A stretch of DNA of 26,110 bases from Nitrospinota bacterium (GTDB taxonomy: Bacteria; 2-12-FULL-45-22; JACOWJ01), in the NCBI GenBank assembly GCA_016176845.1, contig JACOWJ010000033.1:1-26110 (forward strand), read 5' to 3'. This document shows positions 1 through 7,390 of the stretch, in pieces. Numbering within the stretch: the stretch's first letter is position 1; the number at the start of each line of letters is the position of its first letter. The position numbers and the translations under genes are program-made. Under the pieces are notes generated by a model. The model was not told where the DNA came from. It ran no database searches and was given only the letters and a program-made list of their open reading frames with translations.

Positions 1-186
1 GGGGCCTTTCTCGACTCTAGTGGCGGCAGCTATGGCGCTGGGACCCGTTGCGGCCAGAAACTCCATTACATGCAACTGGAGAACCTATGCGAAGTTTACA
101 AGAAAGAGGGGGTCGTGGTGATCTATGACTCCCGAGACCTGGCCTCTGAGCAGGACGTAGTCAAGCTGATCATGTTCTGCAATTAA
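1..186 (+). CDS. C-terminal end of an unidentified protein (partial)
   Basis: The first reading frame is open from the window edge to a TAA at 184-186 and gives the last 61 residues of a protein that begins outside. The tail is soluble-looking, with a glycine/serine-rich start, three cysteines and a beta-strand-like stretch EGVVVIYDSRD, and ends in FCN. I do not recognise the family. The open frame, the absence of a competing frame and the repeat-filled spacer after the stop support a real gene end, but function cannot be given from this fragment. Confidence 0.5.
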   Translation, partial: GAFLDSSGGSYGAGTRCGQKLHYMQLENLCEVYKKEGVVVIYDSRDLASEQDVVKLIMFCN

Positions 187-221
187 ATCCATCGGCAAAG
201 ATTTTCGGATAGGCTCTATTT

Positions 222-277
222 AGTTAGCTCATAGCTCATGGCTGATTTTGCTATGAACTATGAGCTGTGAGCTATCT
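222..277. repeat. Heptamer hairpin repeat R1 (AGCTCAT type)
   Basis: Degenerate seven-base units of the type TCATAGC run up to a short AT-rich loop near 250. They are followed by units of the type TATGAGC, which are the reverse complement, so the stretch folds into one long imperfect hairpin. It begins 36 bases after the stop of the partial plus-strand gene. It may act as a 3' stem-loop for that gene, but no U-run follows, so a classical terminator is not shown. Confidence 0.75.
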
Positions 278-280
278 AGA

Positions 281-347
281 TCGCATAGGAATTTCCATTT
301 TTAGGGTACAGATTATTGGGACCCTGTCCCCTGTTCCCTGTCCCCTA
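281..347. repeat. Composite repeat: CATAGGAATTTCC core plus CCCTGTC heptamers (copy 1)
   Basis: Positions 281-325 match 20463-20507 with one difference in 45 bases. The block carries the core CATAGGAATTTCC and runs directly into seven-base units of the type CCCTGTC (about 322-347). It sits between the converging partial plus-strand gene and the RNB exoribonuclease, ending 12 bases from the latter's stop. Read on the minus strand the heptamers are G-runs separated by three to four bases, a G-quadruplex-capable pattern. Confidence 0.8.
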
Positions 348-359
348 ATTTATTAGCCC

Positions 360-2366
360 TCAGGAAAGGAGGACCGCCGTGATCTTGCCCTGCAAGAGGT
401 CGATTCCCTCCAGCTTTACCTCGACCTCGGCTCCTTCCTCCAGCTTCAGAGGAGGGGGCCTCCATCGGTTTCCCAGCTGGCTTACGAGCGCCGGGACCTT
501 GCGGCCTTCGAGGTTGAGCTTGAGGTATTTGAGCAGCCAATAGTTCTCCAGGGCCCTCTCGGCCTTCTTGACCTCCCTTTGGCCGGCCTCCAGGGAGGGA
601 TAGAGCTCCTCCAACTCCTCGCGCGTGTAAGGGGCCTTCCCCTGGCGCAGGGTTCCCTGAAGCTGACGCAGGGCCAACAGGTCCACGTATCTCCGGATGG
701 GCGAGGTCACCTGGATGTAGGCCGGCACCCCCAACGAATAATGGGGTTCGGGATCCAGGCTGATCCTGGAGGCCGAGAGAAAACGGATGGCCCTCAGCGG
801 GAAAAGGGGATCGTCCCCGTTGAGCTTAGGGATCTCCCGGTTGGGAGACCCCTGAACCCGATAGAGGACCGGGATATTCTTCTCCCGACAGAAGGCCGCG
901 GCCAAATGGTTCATCAGGATCATGGTCTCGGAAACGATGAGGTGGCCCGGCGTATTGGATAGGACCTTTTTGACCTGCAGCTCTCCCCCGGGGCCACAGA
1001 AGATCTTCAACTCAGGCAGGTTGAACATCAGGGCGCCGGCCGCCGTCCTCTTCTCCCGCAAGGCCTGGGAGAGCTCCTGCAACAGGCAAAGAAGGGGTTC
1101 GCTTCCGGTCAACGCCCCAGCCTGCGGATAGGTCAGCCGCCTCTTAACGCGGATGACCGATTCCACCAGGCGGTATTCCAGCAAGTTGAAACTGTGGTCG
1201 AAGGTGGCCAGCAGGCTGAGGGCCAACCTCTCCTGGCCATGAGAGAGGCTCAGGTGCTCCGCGATCAGGCTGCGGGGAAGCATGTCCACCCGCCGGCCGG
1301 GCAGGTAGATCGTTTCGCCTCGCTTTAAGGCCTCTCGGTCCAGGGGAGAGCCGGGAGGAACGAAGGCCGCTGCATCGGCGATATGAACCCCCAAGAGGAA
1401 CCGGCCATCCTGCCGTTCCAGGGAAAGGGCATCGTCGAACACCTCCGTCATTTCATCGTCGATGGTGAAGGTCTCCCAGGAGGTGAGGTCCCACCGCTCT
1501 GCCCCCTTCAGGGGTTCATCCGCGAATTTCTCGGGCGCCGAGACGATAACCATCCGCAAGGGGGGCTCTCTCTCGGGTAGGAAGGACGACTCGGCCAGGA
1601 GCTCCGCCGACGGGGGGGCCTGAGGCAGCTGGAAGCGCTCCAGGAGGAACTCCTCCTCCCCTTCCCACTCCCCCACCTTGATCAGCAGGGCGATCAGCTC
1701 CAGCTCCTCCCTCAGGCCGATCCTTTCCATCAGGCCCTGGGCCTCCCGGGCTCGGCCGAGCTCCTCCCCGTAAAGGGCGAAGTTTCGGAGGACCGTCAAG
1801 GGGCCGCGGATGCCCTCCCGATCGATTCTCACCGGACCCGTCTCCTGCCATGCGCGGCTCAGCTCGTTGATGGCTCTTTCCCTCTCGGCCTCCTTCTCCT
1901 TGCCCTTGATCTCCGCCCGGAGGATACCTTCCACTTCCTCCTGCTTTCGAGGGACATACCCTTGAGCGCTCTTCTTAAAATAAGGGTTATGGTTTTCTAG
2001 TGCCCAAAAGAGATAGAATTTTTCCTCCGGAGAAGCGTTCCGTCCCAGGTAGGTCTCCGCCAGGAGATCGAAATCGAACCGCTCCCCTTCGCCCTGTAGG
2101 TATTCCCAGAGGCCGGACAGGTCAACCCTGCGCGCCTCCTCCTCGAAGAGGGCCCTCAGCCTCTTCATTTGCTCCTTCTTTTCCGGAACGGAGAGGGAAG
2201 GATCGATCCCTTTTCCCGTAGCCATGAGCACCTTATGGGGCTCCAGCTCCGTCTCCTTCCACTCCTCGGTGAAAAGGACGTAAAGATCTCCTTTCCCCCC
2301 TTGCAGGAGGCCTAAGACCAGATGTTTTCGTTGGTAAAAAGCCAGCAAATCGCCTTTTTTGGCCAC
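360..2366 (-). CDS. RNB-domain (RNase II/R family) 3'-5' exoribonuclease
   Basis: A 668-residue protein of the RNase II/R superfamily, which degrades RNA processively from the 3' end in the cytoplasm. A small N-terminal beta domain (residues 1-50) and a helical middle precede the RNB catalytic domain from about residue 295. The metal-binding motif reads TIDDEMTEVFDDAL near residues 298-311, and TSPIRRYVDL lies near 553. A short degenerate OB/S1-like tail ends the protein. It lacks the cold-shock domains and basic tail of true RNase R, so no rnr symbol is given. The start is GTG at 2366 with GAAGG six bases upstream. It is the last gene of the DUF151-gatB-lipoprotein-RNB run. Odd: one of the four conserved aspartates appears to be valine (see findings). 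Family assignment is firm; activity is not. Confidence 0.93.
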   Translation of the reverse strand: MAKKGDLLAFYQRKHLVLGLLQGGKGDLYVLFTEEWKETELEPHKVLMATGKGIDPSLSVPEKKEQMKRLRALFEEEARRVDLSGLWEYLQGEGERFDFDLLAETYLGRNASPEEKFYLFWALENHNPYFKKSAQGYVPRKQEEVEGILRAEIKGKEKEAERERAINELSRAWQETGPVRIDREGIRGPLTVLRNFALYGEELGRAREAQGLMERIGLREELELIALLIKVGEWEGEEEFLLERFQLPQAPPSAELLAESSFLPEREPPLRMVIVSAPEKFADEPLKGAERWDLTSWETFTIDDEMTEVFDDALSLERQDGRFLLGVHIADAAAFVPPGSPLDREALKRGETIYLPGRRVDMLPRSLIAEHLSLSHGQERLALSLLATFDHSFNLLEYRLVESVIRVKRRLTYPQAGALTGSEPLLCLLQELSQALREKRTAAGALMFNLPELKIFCGPGGELQVKKVLSNTPGHLIVSETMILMNHLAAAFCREKNIPVLYRVQGSPNREIPKLNGDDPLFPLRAIRFLSASRISLDPEPHYSLGVPAYIQVTSPIRRYVDLLALRQLQGTLRQGKAPYTREELEELYPSLEAGQREVKKAERALENYWLLKYLKLNLEGRKVPALVSQLGNRWRPPPLKLEEGAEVEVKLEGIDLLQGKITAVLLS

Positions 2367-2392
2367 GCCCTACCTTCTTCTTAGCTCATGTT

Positions 2393-2845
2393 TCAGGGCC
2401 GCTGTTGAGAGAGTTGTTGGGGGAGGCCTTTGTCGGCCTTTTGTGGGCGGGATCCGATCTCCTTCAAGGCCTTCTTCTCGAAATCTTTGTATTGGCCTTG
2501 TTTGACCTCTTCAGGCCGGCGGGTGCGCCGGGACTCGTCGTAAAGGGCCCAGGAGTTCCTCTCGGTGAAATGGCAAATCCAGCATTCAGCCGCAGTCTTA
2601 TAAGGGGGGCGATCGTAGAGGGCGGGCTTCTCCTCCAGGCATTGGTTCTGTGGGATGTCCTTATGGACATGGCAGTTTTGACAATAGGCCACGATGATCT
2701 GGTTGCCGTCCCGGGGACCGAGATCCCCTTTCCAGGCTTGATCCAGCAGGGATACCATGCACCCCCCTAGAAAGAAAACCAACAGCCCCACCAGGCCAAC
2801 CCTTCCCCCGATGCGTTTCCCCGATGTCCTTTCCGACCTTTTCAC
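2393..2845 (-). CDS. Small lipoprotein with two c-type heme motifs
   Basis: A 150-residue protein with a charged N-terminus, a hydrophobic segment (residues 16-28) and the lipobox-like FLGGC, so it is probably exported and lipidated at Cys29. Two CxxCH heme-attachment motifs follow, CQNCH at 55-59 and CWICH at 88-92, with an extra cysteine at 69. The C-terminal third is lysine-, arginine- and glutamine-rich and disordered-looking. A periplasmic electron-transfer role is the natural inference, but two CxxCH motifs in a short protein do not identify a family, and metal-only binding is possible. The start is GTG at 2845 with GGAAGG six bases before it. It lies 13 bases after gatB and 26 bases before the exoribonuclease, so it is co-transcribed with unrelated housekeeping genes. 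Confidence 0.85.
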   Translation of the reverse strand: MKRSERTSGKRIGGRVGLVGLLVFFLGGCMVSLLDQAWKGDLGPRDGNQIIVAYCQNCHVHKDIPQNQCLEEKPALYDRPPYKTAAECWICHFTERNSWALYDESRRTRRPEEVKQGQYKDFEKKALKEIGSRPQKADKGLPQQLSQQRP

Positions 2846-2858
2846 GCGTTTCCTTCCC

Positions 2859-4298
2859 TTATCTTTGGAGTTTTTCCCGCAAGAGCCGGTTGACCAGCTC
2901 CGGGTTAGCCCGGCCCCGGGTGGCCTTCATGATCTGCCCCACCAGGTAGCCAAAGAGCTTCTCCTTCCCCTGCAGGTAGGCGGATACATTCTCGGCATTG
3001 GCGGCCAGCACCTGATCGATAGCGGTTGAGAGCTCGTCCTGGTCGGAGATCTGCGTCATTCCCTTCTCCTGGATGATCTCCGGGGCCCTCTTTCCCGATC
3101 GGTACATCTCCTCGAAGACCGCCTTGGCGATCTTGCCGCTGATGACCCCCTGATCGATCAGGTTCAACAGCTCGGCGAGTTTCTCCGGATTGAGGGGACA
3201 CTGCTCGATCTCGACCGCCTCCCCTTTGAGCTCTCGCAGGAGCTCCACCATCACCCAATTGCTGACCGTCTTGGGCTTGGGATAAATCCGGACGCTCTCC
3301 TCAAAGTAGTTGGCGAGGGCCTTGGCGGCGGTCAAGACTCCCGCATCATAGGGGGGGATCCCATACTGTTCGATGAAGCGCTGTCTGCGGGCATCGGGCA
3401 GCTCGGGGAGGGTAACGTGGATCGCGTCGATCCACTCCTGGGCCACCCCGCAGGGGACCAGGTCAGGTTCCGGGAAGTAGCGATAATCGTGGGCTTCCTC
3501 CTTCCCCCGCATCGCGAGGGTGATCCCCTGGTTCGCGTCCCACAGCCGGGTCTCCTGGAGGACCTTTTCTCCCTCCTCCAAGAGCCGCGTCTGCCGTTGA
3601 ATCTCATACTCCAAGGCCCGCTGGACGTGCCGAAAGGAGTTCATATTCTTGATCTCGGCCTTGGTCCCCAAGGGTGAGGAGCCGGCTGGACGGATGGAGA
3701 CATTGGCATCACACCGGAGGCTGCCCTCTTCCATGTTGCCGTCGCAGACCTCCAGATACTGGAGGACGGTCCGCAGCCTCATCATGTATTCCTTGGCCTC
3801 CTCCGGCGTGCGGAGGTCGGGGGCGCTGACAATCTCGATCAGGGGAACCCCGCAGCGGTTCATATCCACGTAACTATACTCGCTCTGTCCCAGATCCTCA
3901 CCGTGAATCAGCTTTCCGGCATCCTCCTCCATGTGGATTCGGACAATGCCGATCCGCCTCCTTCTCCCTTCCACCTCGATCTCGACGGATCCGTTCGAGG
4001 ACAAGGGCAACTCGTATTGCGAGATCTGATACCCTTTCGGCAGGTCTGGATAGAAGTAGTTCTTGCGGGCGAACTTGCTGTGCGGTGCAATGGTACAGTT
4101 CATGGCCAGGGCCGTCTTGATGGCATATTCCACCGCCTTGCGATTCAAGACTGGCAGCACCCCCGGCATTCCCACACAGATGGGACAGGTATTTTCGTTG
4201 GGGGGAGCGCCAAACTCTGTGCTACAAGAACAGAAGAGCTTGGAATCGGTTAATAACTGGGCATGAACTTCCAATCCAATGACAGCTTCATATTCCAT
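2859..4298 (-). CDS. gatB: Asp-tRNA(Asn)/Glu-tRNA(Gln) amidotransferase subunit B
   Basis: A 479-residue, full-length GatB, the kinase/amidotransferase subunit that activates mischarged Glu-tRNA(Gln) or Asp-tRNA(Asn) for amidation by ammonia from GatA. Visible family marks are GLEVHAQL (8-15), the zinc cysteines C23, C25, C38 and C41, [10 protein letters not shown], the [13 protein letters not shown] signature, [13 protein letters not shown] and [12 protein letters not shown]. The C-terminal YqeY-like tRNA-binding domain ends in [13 protein letters not shown]. The start is ATG at 4298 with only a weak AGG upstream. No gatA or gatC is present, so the complex is encoded at more than one locus. 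The gene follows the DUF151 gene after 91 bases and is followed 13 bases later by the heme lipoprotein. Confidence 0.97.
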   Translation of the reverse strand: MEYEAVIGLEVHAQLLTDSKLFCSCSTEFGAPPNENTCPICVGMPGVLPVLNRKAVEYAIKTALAMNCTIAPHSKFARKNYFYPDLPKGYQISQYELPLSSNGSVEIEVEGRRRRIGIVRIHMEEDAGKLIHGEDLGQSEYSYVDMNRCGVPLIEIVSAPDLRTPEEAKEYMMRLRTVLQYLEVCDGNMEEGSLRCDANVSIRPAGSSPLGTKAEIKNMNSFRHVQRALEYEIQRQTRLLEEGEKVLQETRLWDANQGITLAMRGKEEAHDYRYFPEPDLVPCGVAQEWIDAIHVTLPELPDARRQRFIEQYGIPPYDAGVLTAAKALANYFEESVRIYPKPKTVSNWVMVELLRELKGEAVEIEQCPLNPEKLAELLNLIDQGVISGKIAKAVFEEMYRSGKRAPEIIQEKGMTQISDQDELSTAIDQVLAANAENVSAYLQGKEKLFGYLVGQIMKATRGRANPELVNRLLREKLQR

Positions 4299-4389
4299 GC
4301 TTTAGACCTGGCAGCCTATCCGAAAACCTTCCCAAAGGCCTTCCTTAACCGAAAAATCAAAGGAGAAAGGGGAATTTCCAGATAGCTCG

Positions 4390-4992
4390 TTAAAGCTCCA
4401 GCTTGCGTTCGTCGGATGGAGAAGGTTTCAGCTCCTCCAGCCATTTCCGCCAGTCCTTATCCTCGTCCTTCAGCTTCTCTTTGGTCAACTCGATGGTCGT
4501 CGCGCCATCCATCACTTTGCGGGCGACATAAATCGGTGATTTGACCCGGATCGCCAAAGCAATCGCATCGCTCGGGCGGGAATCCAGATTGACCTCGGAG
4601 CCATTGAGCATCACCGAGATCACTGCATAGAAGGTCCCATCATGCAGGTCGTTGATGATGACCTTCCTGACCTTTGCCTTCAATCCCTCCAAGATGTTCT
4701 TCATCAGGTCATGCGTCTGAGGCCGATTGCCCGGCAGGGGCATATGCTCCATTTCTGCGGCAATCGCCCTGGCCTCGAACAGACCGATCCAGATCGGCAA
4801 TGCCTTCTTCTTATCTCTGTCCACCAGGAGCATCACCGGAGCGTTGGTCATCGGTTGAAGGGCTACTCCCTTCACCATCACCTCAATCAAGACGTTGATG
4901 TCCTTTTTCTCTTTTTCCTCAGCCAACAAGGCATCTCCCGCCAAGAGGAATGCCAGTCCCACGACGAACCCCCATCGAGCCTTGGCGTTCAT
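4390..4992 (-). CDS. Exported bifunctional nuclease (DUF151) family protein
   Basis: A 200-residue protein with a DUF151/BFN domain, recognised by the NAPVMLLVDRDKKKALPIWIG region, the central DLMKNILEGL and the conserved SRPSDAIALAIR. The domain is known from small cytoplasmic proteins of uncertain biochemistry; the 'bifunctional nuclease' name comes from the plant homologues. Here it is preceded by a clear signal peptide (K4-R6, a hydrophobic stretch, then a DALLA/E cleavage-like site near residue 24), implying periplasmic location. The start is ATG at 4992 with AGAGGGGG eight bases upstream. It is the first gene of the minus-strand run and has its own promoter candidate near 5094-5122. The C-terminal 45 residues are charged and probably helical. 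Confidence 0.88.
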   Translation of the reverse strand: MNAKARWGFVVGLAFLLAGDALLAEEKEKKDINVLIEVMVKGVALQPMTNAPVMLLVDRDKKKALPIWIGLFEARAIAAEMEHMPLPGNRPQTHDLMKNILEGLKAKVRKVIINDLHDGTFYAVISVMLNGSEVNLDSRPSDAIALAIRVKSPIYVARKVMDGATTIELTKEKLKDEDKDWRKWLEELKPSPSDERKLEL

Positions 4993-5047
4993 TTTACGAT
5001 CCCCCTCTTATGAAAAGGCGCCATCCTTGATGGACTGTTGAGCAAAA

Positions 5048-5055
5048 CACCTCCT
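5048..5055 (-). promoter_or_regulatory. Strong Shine-Dalgarno for a possible 18-residue leader peptide
   Basis: On the minus strand a perfect AGGAGGTG lies 56 bases before the DUF151 start. Four to five bases after it a TTG opens a short frame (5045 down to 4989) reading MLNSPSRMAPFHKRGIVK, whose TGA overlaps the ATG of the DUF151 gene. It may be a leader peptide giving translational coupling, or a chance purine run. The evidence is the Shine-Dalgarno strength and the ATGA overlap only. Confidence 0.3.
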
Positions 5056-5093
5056 TTTTCTCCCATCTTTCAGCGGAAAACTCTACCTCGTAA

Positions 5094-5122
5094 TTCTTAT
5101 CCCATTTTATCCAGAGGGTCAA
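5094..5122 (-). promoter_or_regulatory. Sigma70-like promoter for the DUF151-gatB block
   Basis: On the minus strand TTGACC (5117-5122) is followed after 17 bases by TAAGAA (5094-5099). The predicted transcript starts near 5087 and has a leader of about 95 bases before the DUF151 ATG. The -35 box is good and the -10 box only fair (three of six consensus bases). Confidence 0.4.
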
Positions 5123-5143
5123 GAACTTTTTGCTGCTCAAGCT

Positions 5144-5219
5144 GTCATGGCCCGGCAGAGCTGGCCACACCCGAGAATGAAAATGGGCTCCAGAGAGACG
5201 CTGGCATTTTCACGGTAAA
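5144..5219. repeat. 76-bp palindromic element, intergenic copy
   Basis: This stretch aligns without gaps to 9406-9481 inside the uracil-DNA glycosylase gene at roughly 80% identity. It contains TGAAAATG and CATTTTCA arms around an inner CCAG/CTGG pair, so it folds as a hairpin. In the plus-strand frame shared with the coding copy both read PAELA...NEN..LQ+D..I.TVK. Here it lies in the divergent spacer between the DUF151 gene and yicC, five bases upstream of a -35 box, with no gene of its own. Confidence 0.8.
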
Positions 5220-5224
5220 ACCTC

Positions 5225-5253
5225 TTGACTGAAGCTCCTGGTTCCGCTAAACT
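5225..5253 (+). promoter_or_regulatory. Sigma70-like promoter for the yicC-mnmA block
   Basis: TTGACT (5225-5230), a 17-base spacer and TAAACT (5248-5253) form a good sigma70-like promoter about 110 bases before yicC. It is the best match in the 373-base divergent spacer 4993-5365. The rest of that spacer holds the 76-bp palindromic element, the divergent promoter and a leader hairpin. Confidence 0.5.
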
Positions 5254-5321
5254 CTTGATCGATACGATGGGACTCTGTCTCAAGCCGTATCAGGAGCAGG
5301 CCCACTGAGGAGTGTAACCAT

Positions 5322-5344
5322 CCCGATCCCCTGAAGGGGATGGG
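5322..5344 (+). promoter_or_regulatory. Leader hairpin upstream of yicC
   Basis: ATCCCC and GGGGAT flank a TGAA loop, extended by CCC/GGG with one bulged G. The hairpin is in the predicted 5' leader and ends a few bases before the yicC ribosome-binding site. No U-run follows, so it is a structured leader rather than a terminator. Function unknown. Confidence 0.4.
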
Positions 5345-5365
5345 CTTTCTGGAAGAAGCTCACCT

Positions 5366-6244
5366 ATGACCCTGAGGAGCATGACCGGCTACGGCCGGGG
5401 GGAGGTCGGCGAAGACCGTGTCAACTGCATCCTGGAGATTCGCTCGGTCAACCACCGGTTTCTCGACATGATGATCAAGCTGCCCCGGCGCCTGGCCTCA
5501 TTGGAGCCCCAGGTGCGTCAGGAGATCCAAAAGAGGTTCTCGCGGGGCAGGTTCGAGCTCACCCTGATCTGGCAATCGGAGGAGGAAAAGGAGCTCAAGA
5601 TCGACCGCCACCTCGCAAGACAATACATCCTCGCCCTCCAGGAGCTCAAGGCGGAGCTCACCCTGGCAGGAGAGGTCAGGGCCGATACCCTCGCCCATTT
5701 TAAGGAGATCTTTCAGCCCGCGGAGAAGGACGAGGACCTGGAGAAGGCCTGGGGGATCGTCAAGAATGGCCTGGACCAGGCGCTCGATTCCCTGGATTCC
5801 TTAAGGAAGGCCGAGGGACAGGCCCTGAAGGAGGATATTCAAGGGCGGATCGATACCATCGAGCGCCATGTCCAGGGAATCCGGGCTCAATACCCTACGG
5901 CGTTGTCGGAATATCACGAAAGGCTCAAGGAGAGGGTCAGGAACCTGGTGCAGGACCTGGAGGTCGATCCCCAGCGCCTGGTCCAAGAGGTCGCCTTTTT
6001 CGCGGAAAGGAGCGATATCAGCGAGGAGCTCACTCGCCTTGACAGCCACCTCAAACAGTTTCCCATCTTCCTCTCCTCGGAGGAGATCTCGGTCGGCCGA
6101 ACCCTCGATTTTCTGTTGCAAGAGATCCATCGAGAGGTCAATACCCTCGGCACCAAGGCCGGCGATTTCAGGATATCCCAGTCGGTCATCGCCATCAAGG
6201 CGGAGCTGGAGAAGATCCGCGAGCAGGTCCAGAACATCGAATGA
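5366..6244 (+). CDS. yicC: YicC/YloC family endoribonuclease
   Basis: A 292-residue protein matching the YicC family end to end. It has the N-terminal SMTGYGRGE, the IRSVNHRFLD segment (about 26-35), a long coiled-coil middle, and the C-terminal DUF1732 signature TLGTKAGDFRISQ...ELEKIREQVQNIE. Family members are cytoplasmic ring-forming endoribonucleases that act on RNA, including small RNAs in E. coli. The start at ATG 5366 gives the usual family length, with TGGAAG about ten bases upstream. An internal ATG at 5381 with GAGGAGC before it is a weaker alternative. It leads the plus-strand block and is followed by remA and gmk, the order seen in many Firmicutes and Desulfobacterota. Confidence 0.96.
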   Translation: MTLRSMTGYGRGEVGEDRVNCILEIRSVNHRFLDMMIKLPRRLASLEPQVRQEIQKRFSRGRFELTLIWQSEEEKELKIDRHLARQYILALQELKAELTLAGEVRADTLAHFKEIFQPAEKDEDLEKAWGIVKNGLDQALDSLDSLRKAEGQALKEDIQGRIDTIERHVQGIRAQYPTALSEYHERLKERVRNLVQDLEVDPQRLVQEVAFFAERSDISEELTRLDSHLKQFPIFLSSEEISVGRTLDFLLQEIHREVNTLGTKAGDFRISQSVIAIKAELEKIREQVQNIE

Positions 6245-6293
6245 GGTCCCCGTTCGCCTGCAGAACGTCGCCTAACTTTGGAGGCCCACATCT

Positions 6294-6572
6294 ATGGATA
6301 CAAAGCTCATCAACGTAGGATTCGGGAATGTCTTGGTGGCGTCCAGGGTGATCGCTGTCCTGACTCCTGACTCCGCTCCCATGAAAAGGCTCAAAGAGGA
6401 GGCTCGCAAAAGCCACAAGCTGCTGGACGCCACGCATGGTCGTAAGACGAGAGCCATCATCATTACGGACAGCGACCACGTCGTACTCTCGGCGGTCCAA
6501 CCTGAGACGGTTGCCCAGCGGTTCATGGGAGGAACCTCCGACAATAAAGGCGACACTAAAAAGGGAGATTAG
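6294..6572 (+). CDS. remA: RemA-like (DUF370) DNA-binding regulator
   Basis: A 92-residue DUF370 protein. The family core is visible as [28 protein letters not shown], then [33 protein letters not shown]. In Bacillus subtilis RemA is an oligomeric DNA-binding activator of biofilm-matrix and osmoprotection genes; the targets in this organism are unknown. The start is ATG at 6294 with GGAGG nine bases upstream. It sits between yicC and gmk, the conserved position of the family. The last 14 residues are polar and probably disordered. A heptamer hairpin (R2) begins nine bases after its stop. Confidence 0.93.
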   Translation: MDTKLINVGFGNVLVASRVIAVLTPDSAPMKRLKEEARKSHKLLDATHGRKTRAIIITDSDHVVLSAVQPETVAQRFMGGTSDNKGDTKKGD

Positions 6573-6581
6573 GGGCCAGAG

Positions 6582-6655
6582 AAAGGCAAAAGGCAAAATG
6601 AAAAACGATGAAAGGAATTTAATTTTGCATTTTGCAATTTTCAGTTTTCATTTTC
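6582..6655. repeat. Heptamer hairpin repeat R2 (AAAGGCA / TTTGCAT type)
   Basis: Seven-base units such as AAAGGCA and AAATGAA on the left face TTTGCAT and TTTTCAT on the right, giving an AT-rich inverted pair. It fills most of the remA-gmk spacer and starts nine bases after the remA stop. Confidence 0.75.
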
Positions 6656-6674
6656 CCATGGAGCGAAGCGACTA

Positions 6675-7316
6675 GTGGCAGAGAGCTCTGGGGAGAAGCG
6701 TAGCGAGTTGCGTGCGTATGGGCTCGGTGAAAGGCCCTCCCAAGGGTTGATGTTTGTGGTCTCAGCCCCCTCAGGGGCGGGCAAGACCTCGCTATGCACG
6801 AAGCTCATGGAGAGGGTTGCCGGTCTGGCCCGCTCCATCTCCTTTACGACCCGCCCCCTTCGCTCCGTGGAAGAGGATGGCCTGGACTATCATTTCATCA
6901 CGCCGGAAGAGTTTCGGGAGAGGATTATAAGGGGAGAGATGGCCGAGTGGGCCGAGGTGCATGGGGCCCTATACGGGACAGGATTGTCCGCCTTGGAAAA
7001 GGAGCGATCGGAGGGCAAGGATGTGCTCCTGGCGATCGATACTCAAGGGGCCCAGAGGGTCAAAGAGCGCTTTGGCCAGGAGGTCGTGACGATCTTCCTT
7101 TTCCCACCTTCGATGGAGATCCTGGAGCGGCGGCTGAGGGAAAGGGAGGCCGATCCCGAAGGGGAGATCCGCCGGCGCATGGCCGAGGCTGAAAGGGAGA
7201 TGCGCCAGTGGTCCCATTACGACTACGTGGTCGTCAACGACGATTTCGATGAGGCCCTGGAAAAGCTCCAGGCCATTATCCTGGCTGAGAGGTGCCGTAC
7301 TTCTCGCTTGAAATGA
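6675..7316 (+). CDS. gmk: Guanylate kinase
   Basis: Converts GMP and ATP to GDP and ADP. The P-loop SAPSGAGKTS is at residues 30-39 counted from GTG 6675. The GMP-binding part has SFTTRPLR and YHFITPEEF, and IDTQGAQRVKERF and the Arg-rich lid RRLRERE follow. The start is uncertain. GTG 6675 gives 213 residues with a 25-residue extension before the conserved core and a GGAG about 11 bases upstream. TTG 6747 or ATG 6750 would give a family-typical start (189 or 188 residues) but with poorly spaced AAGGG. The extension lies in a repeat-like stretch containing GCGAAGCGA and GCGTAGCGA, so it may be non-coding. The next gene is coaBC; rpoZ, often found between them, is absent here. Confidence 0.94.
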   Translation: MAESSGEKRSELRAYGLGERPSQGLMFVVSAPSGAGKTSLCTKLMERVAGLARSISFTTRPLRSVEEDGLDYHFITPEEFRERIIRGEMAEWAEVHGALYGTGLSALEKERSEGKDVLLAIDTQGAQRVKERFGQEVVTIFLFPPSMEILERRLREREADPEGEIRRRMAEAEREMRQWSHYDYVVVNDDFDEALEKLQAIILAERCRTSRLK

Positions 7317-7319
7317 ACC

Positions 7320-7375
7320 GTGGGCGGTGGGCAGGTGAAAGGTGGGCTGCTCACTGCTCACCGTCCACTGCTCAT
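7320..7375. repeat. Heptamer hairpin repeat R3 (GTGGGCA / TGCTCAC type)
   Basis: Eight seven-base units: four of the type GTGGGCG, then four of the type TGCTCAC, which pair with the first set if G-U pairs are allowed. It starts three bases after the gmk stop and ends just before the ribosome-binding site of coaBC. It therefore fills the place where rpoZ is often found. Confidence 0.8.
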
Positions 7376-7390
7376 GAGGGGAGAGATAGA

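Noticed and set aside
5038-5232. 64-codon plus-strand frame in the DUF151-yicC spacer
   Set aside because: Its second half is the palindromic element and its first half is the divergent promoter region, with no ribosome-binding site. It is treated as a repeat, not a gene, although the shared frame with the glycosylase insertion is noted.
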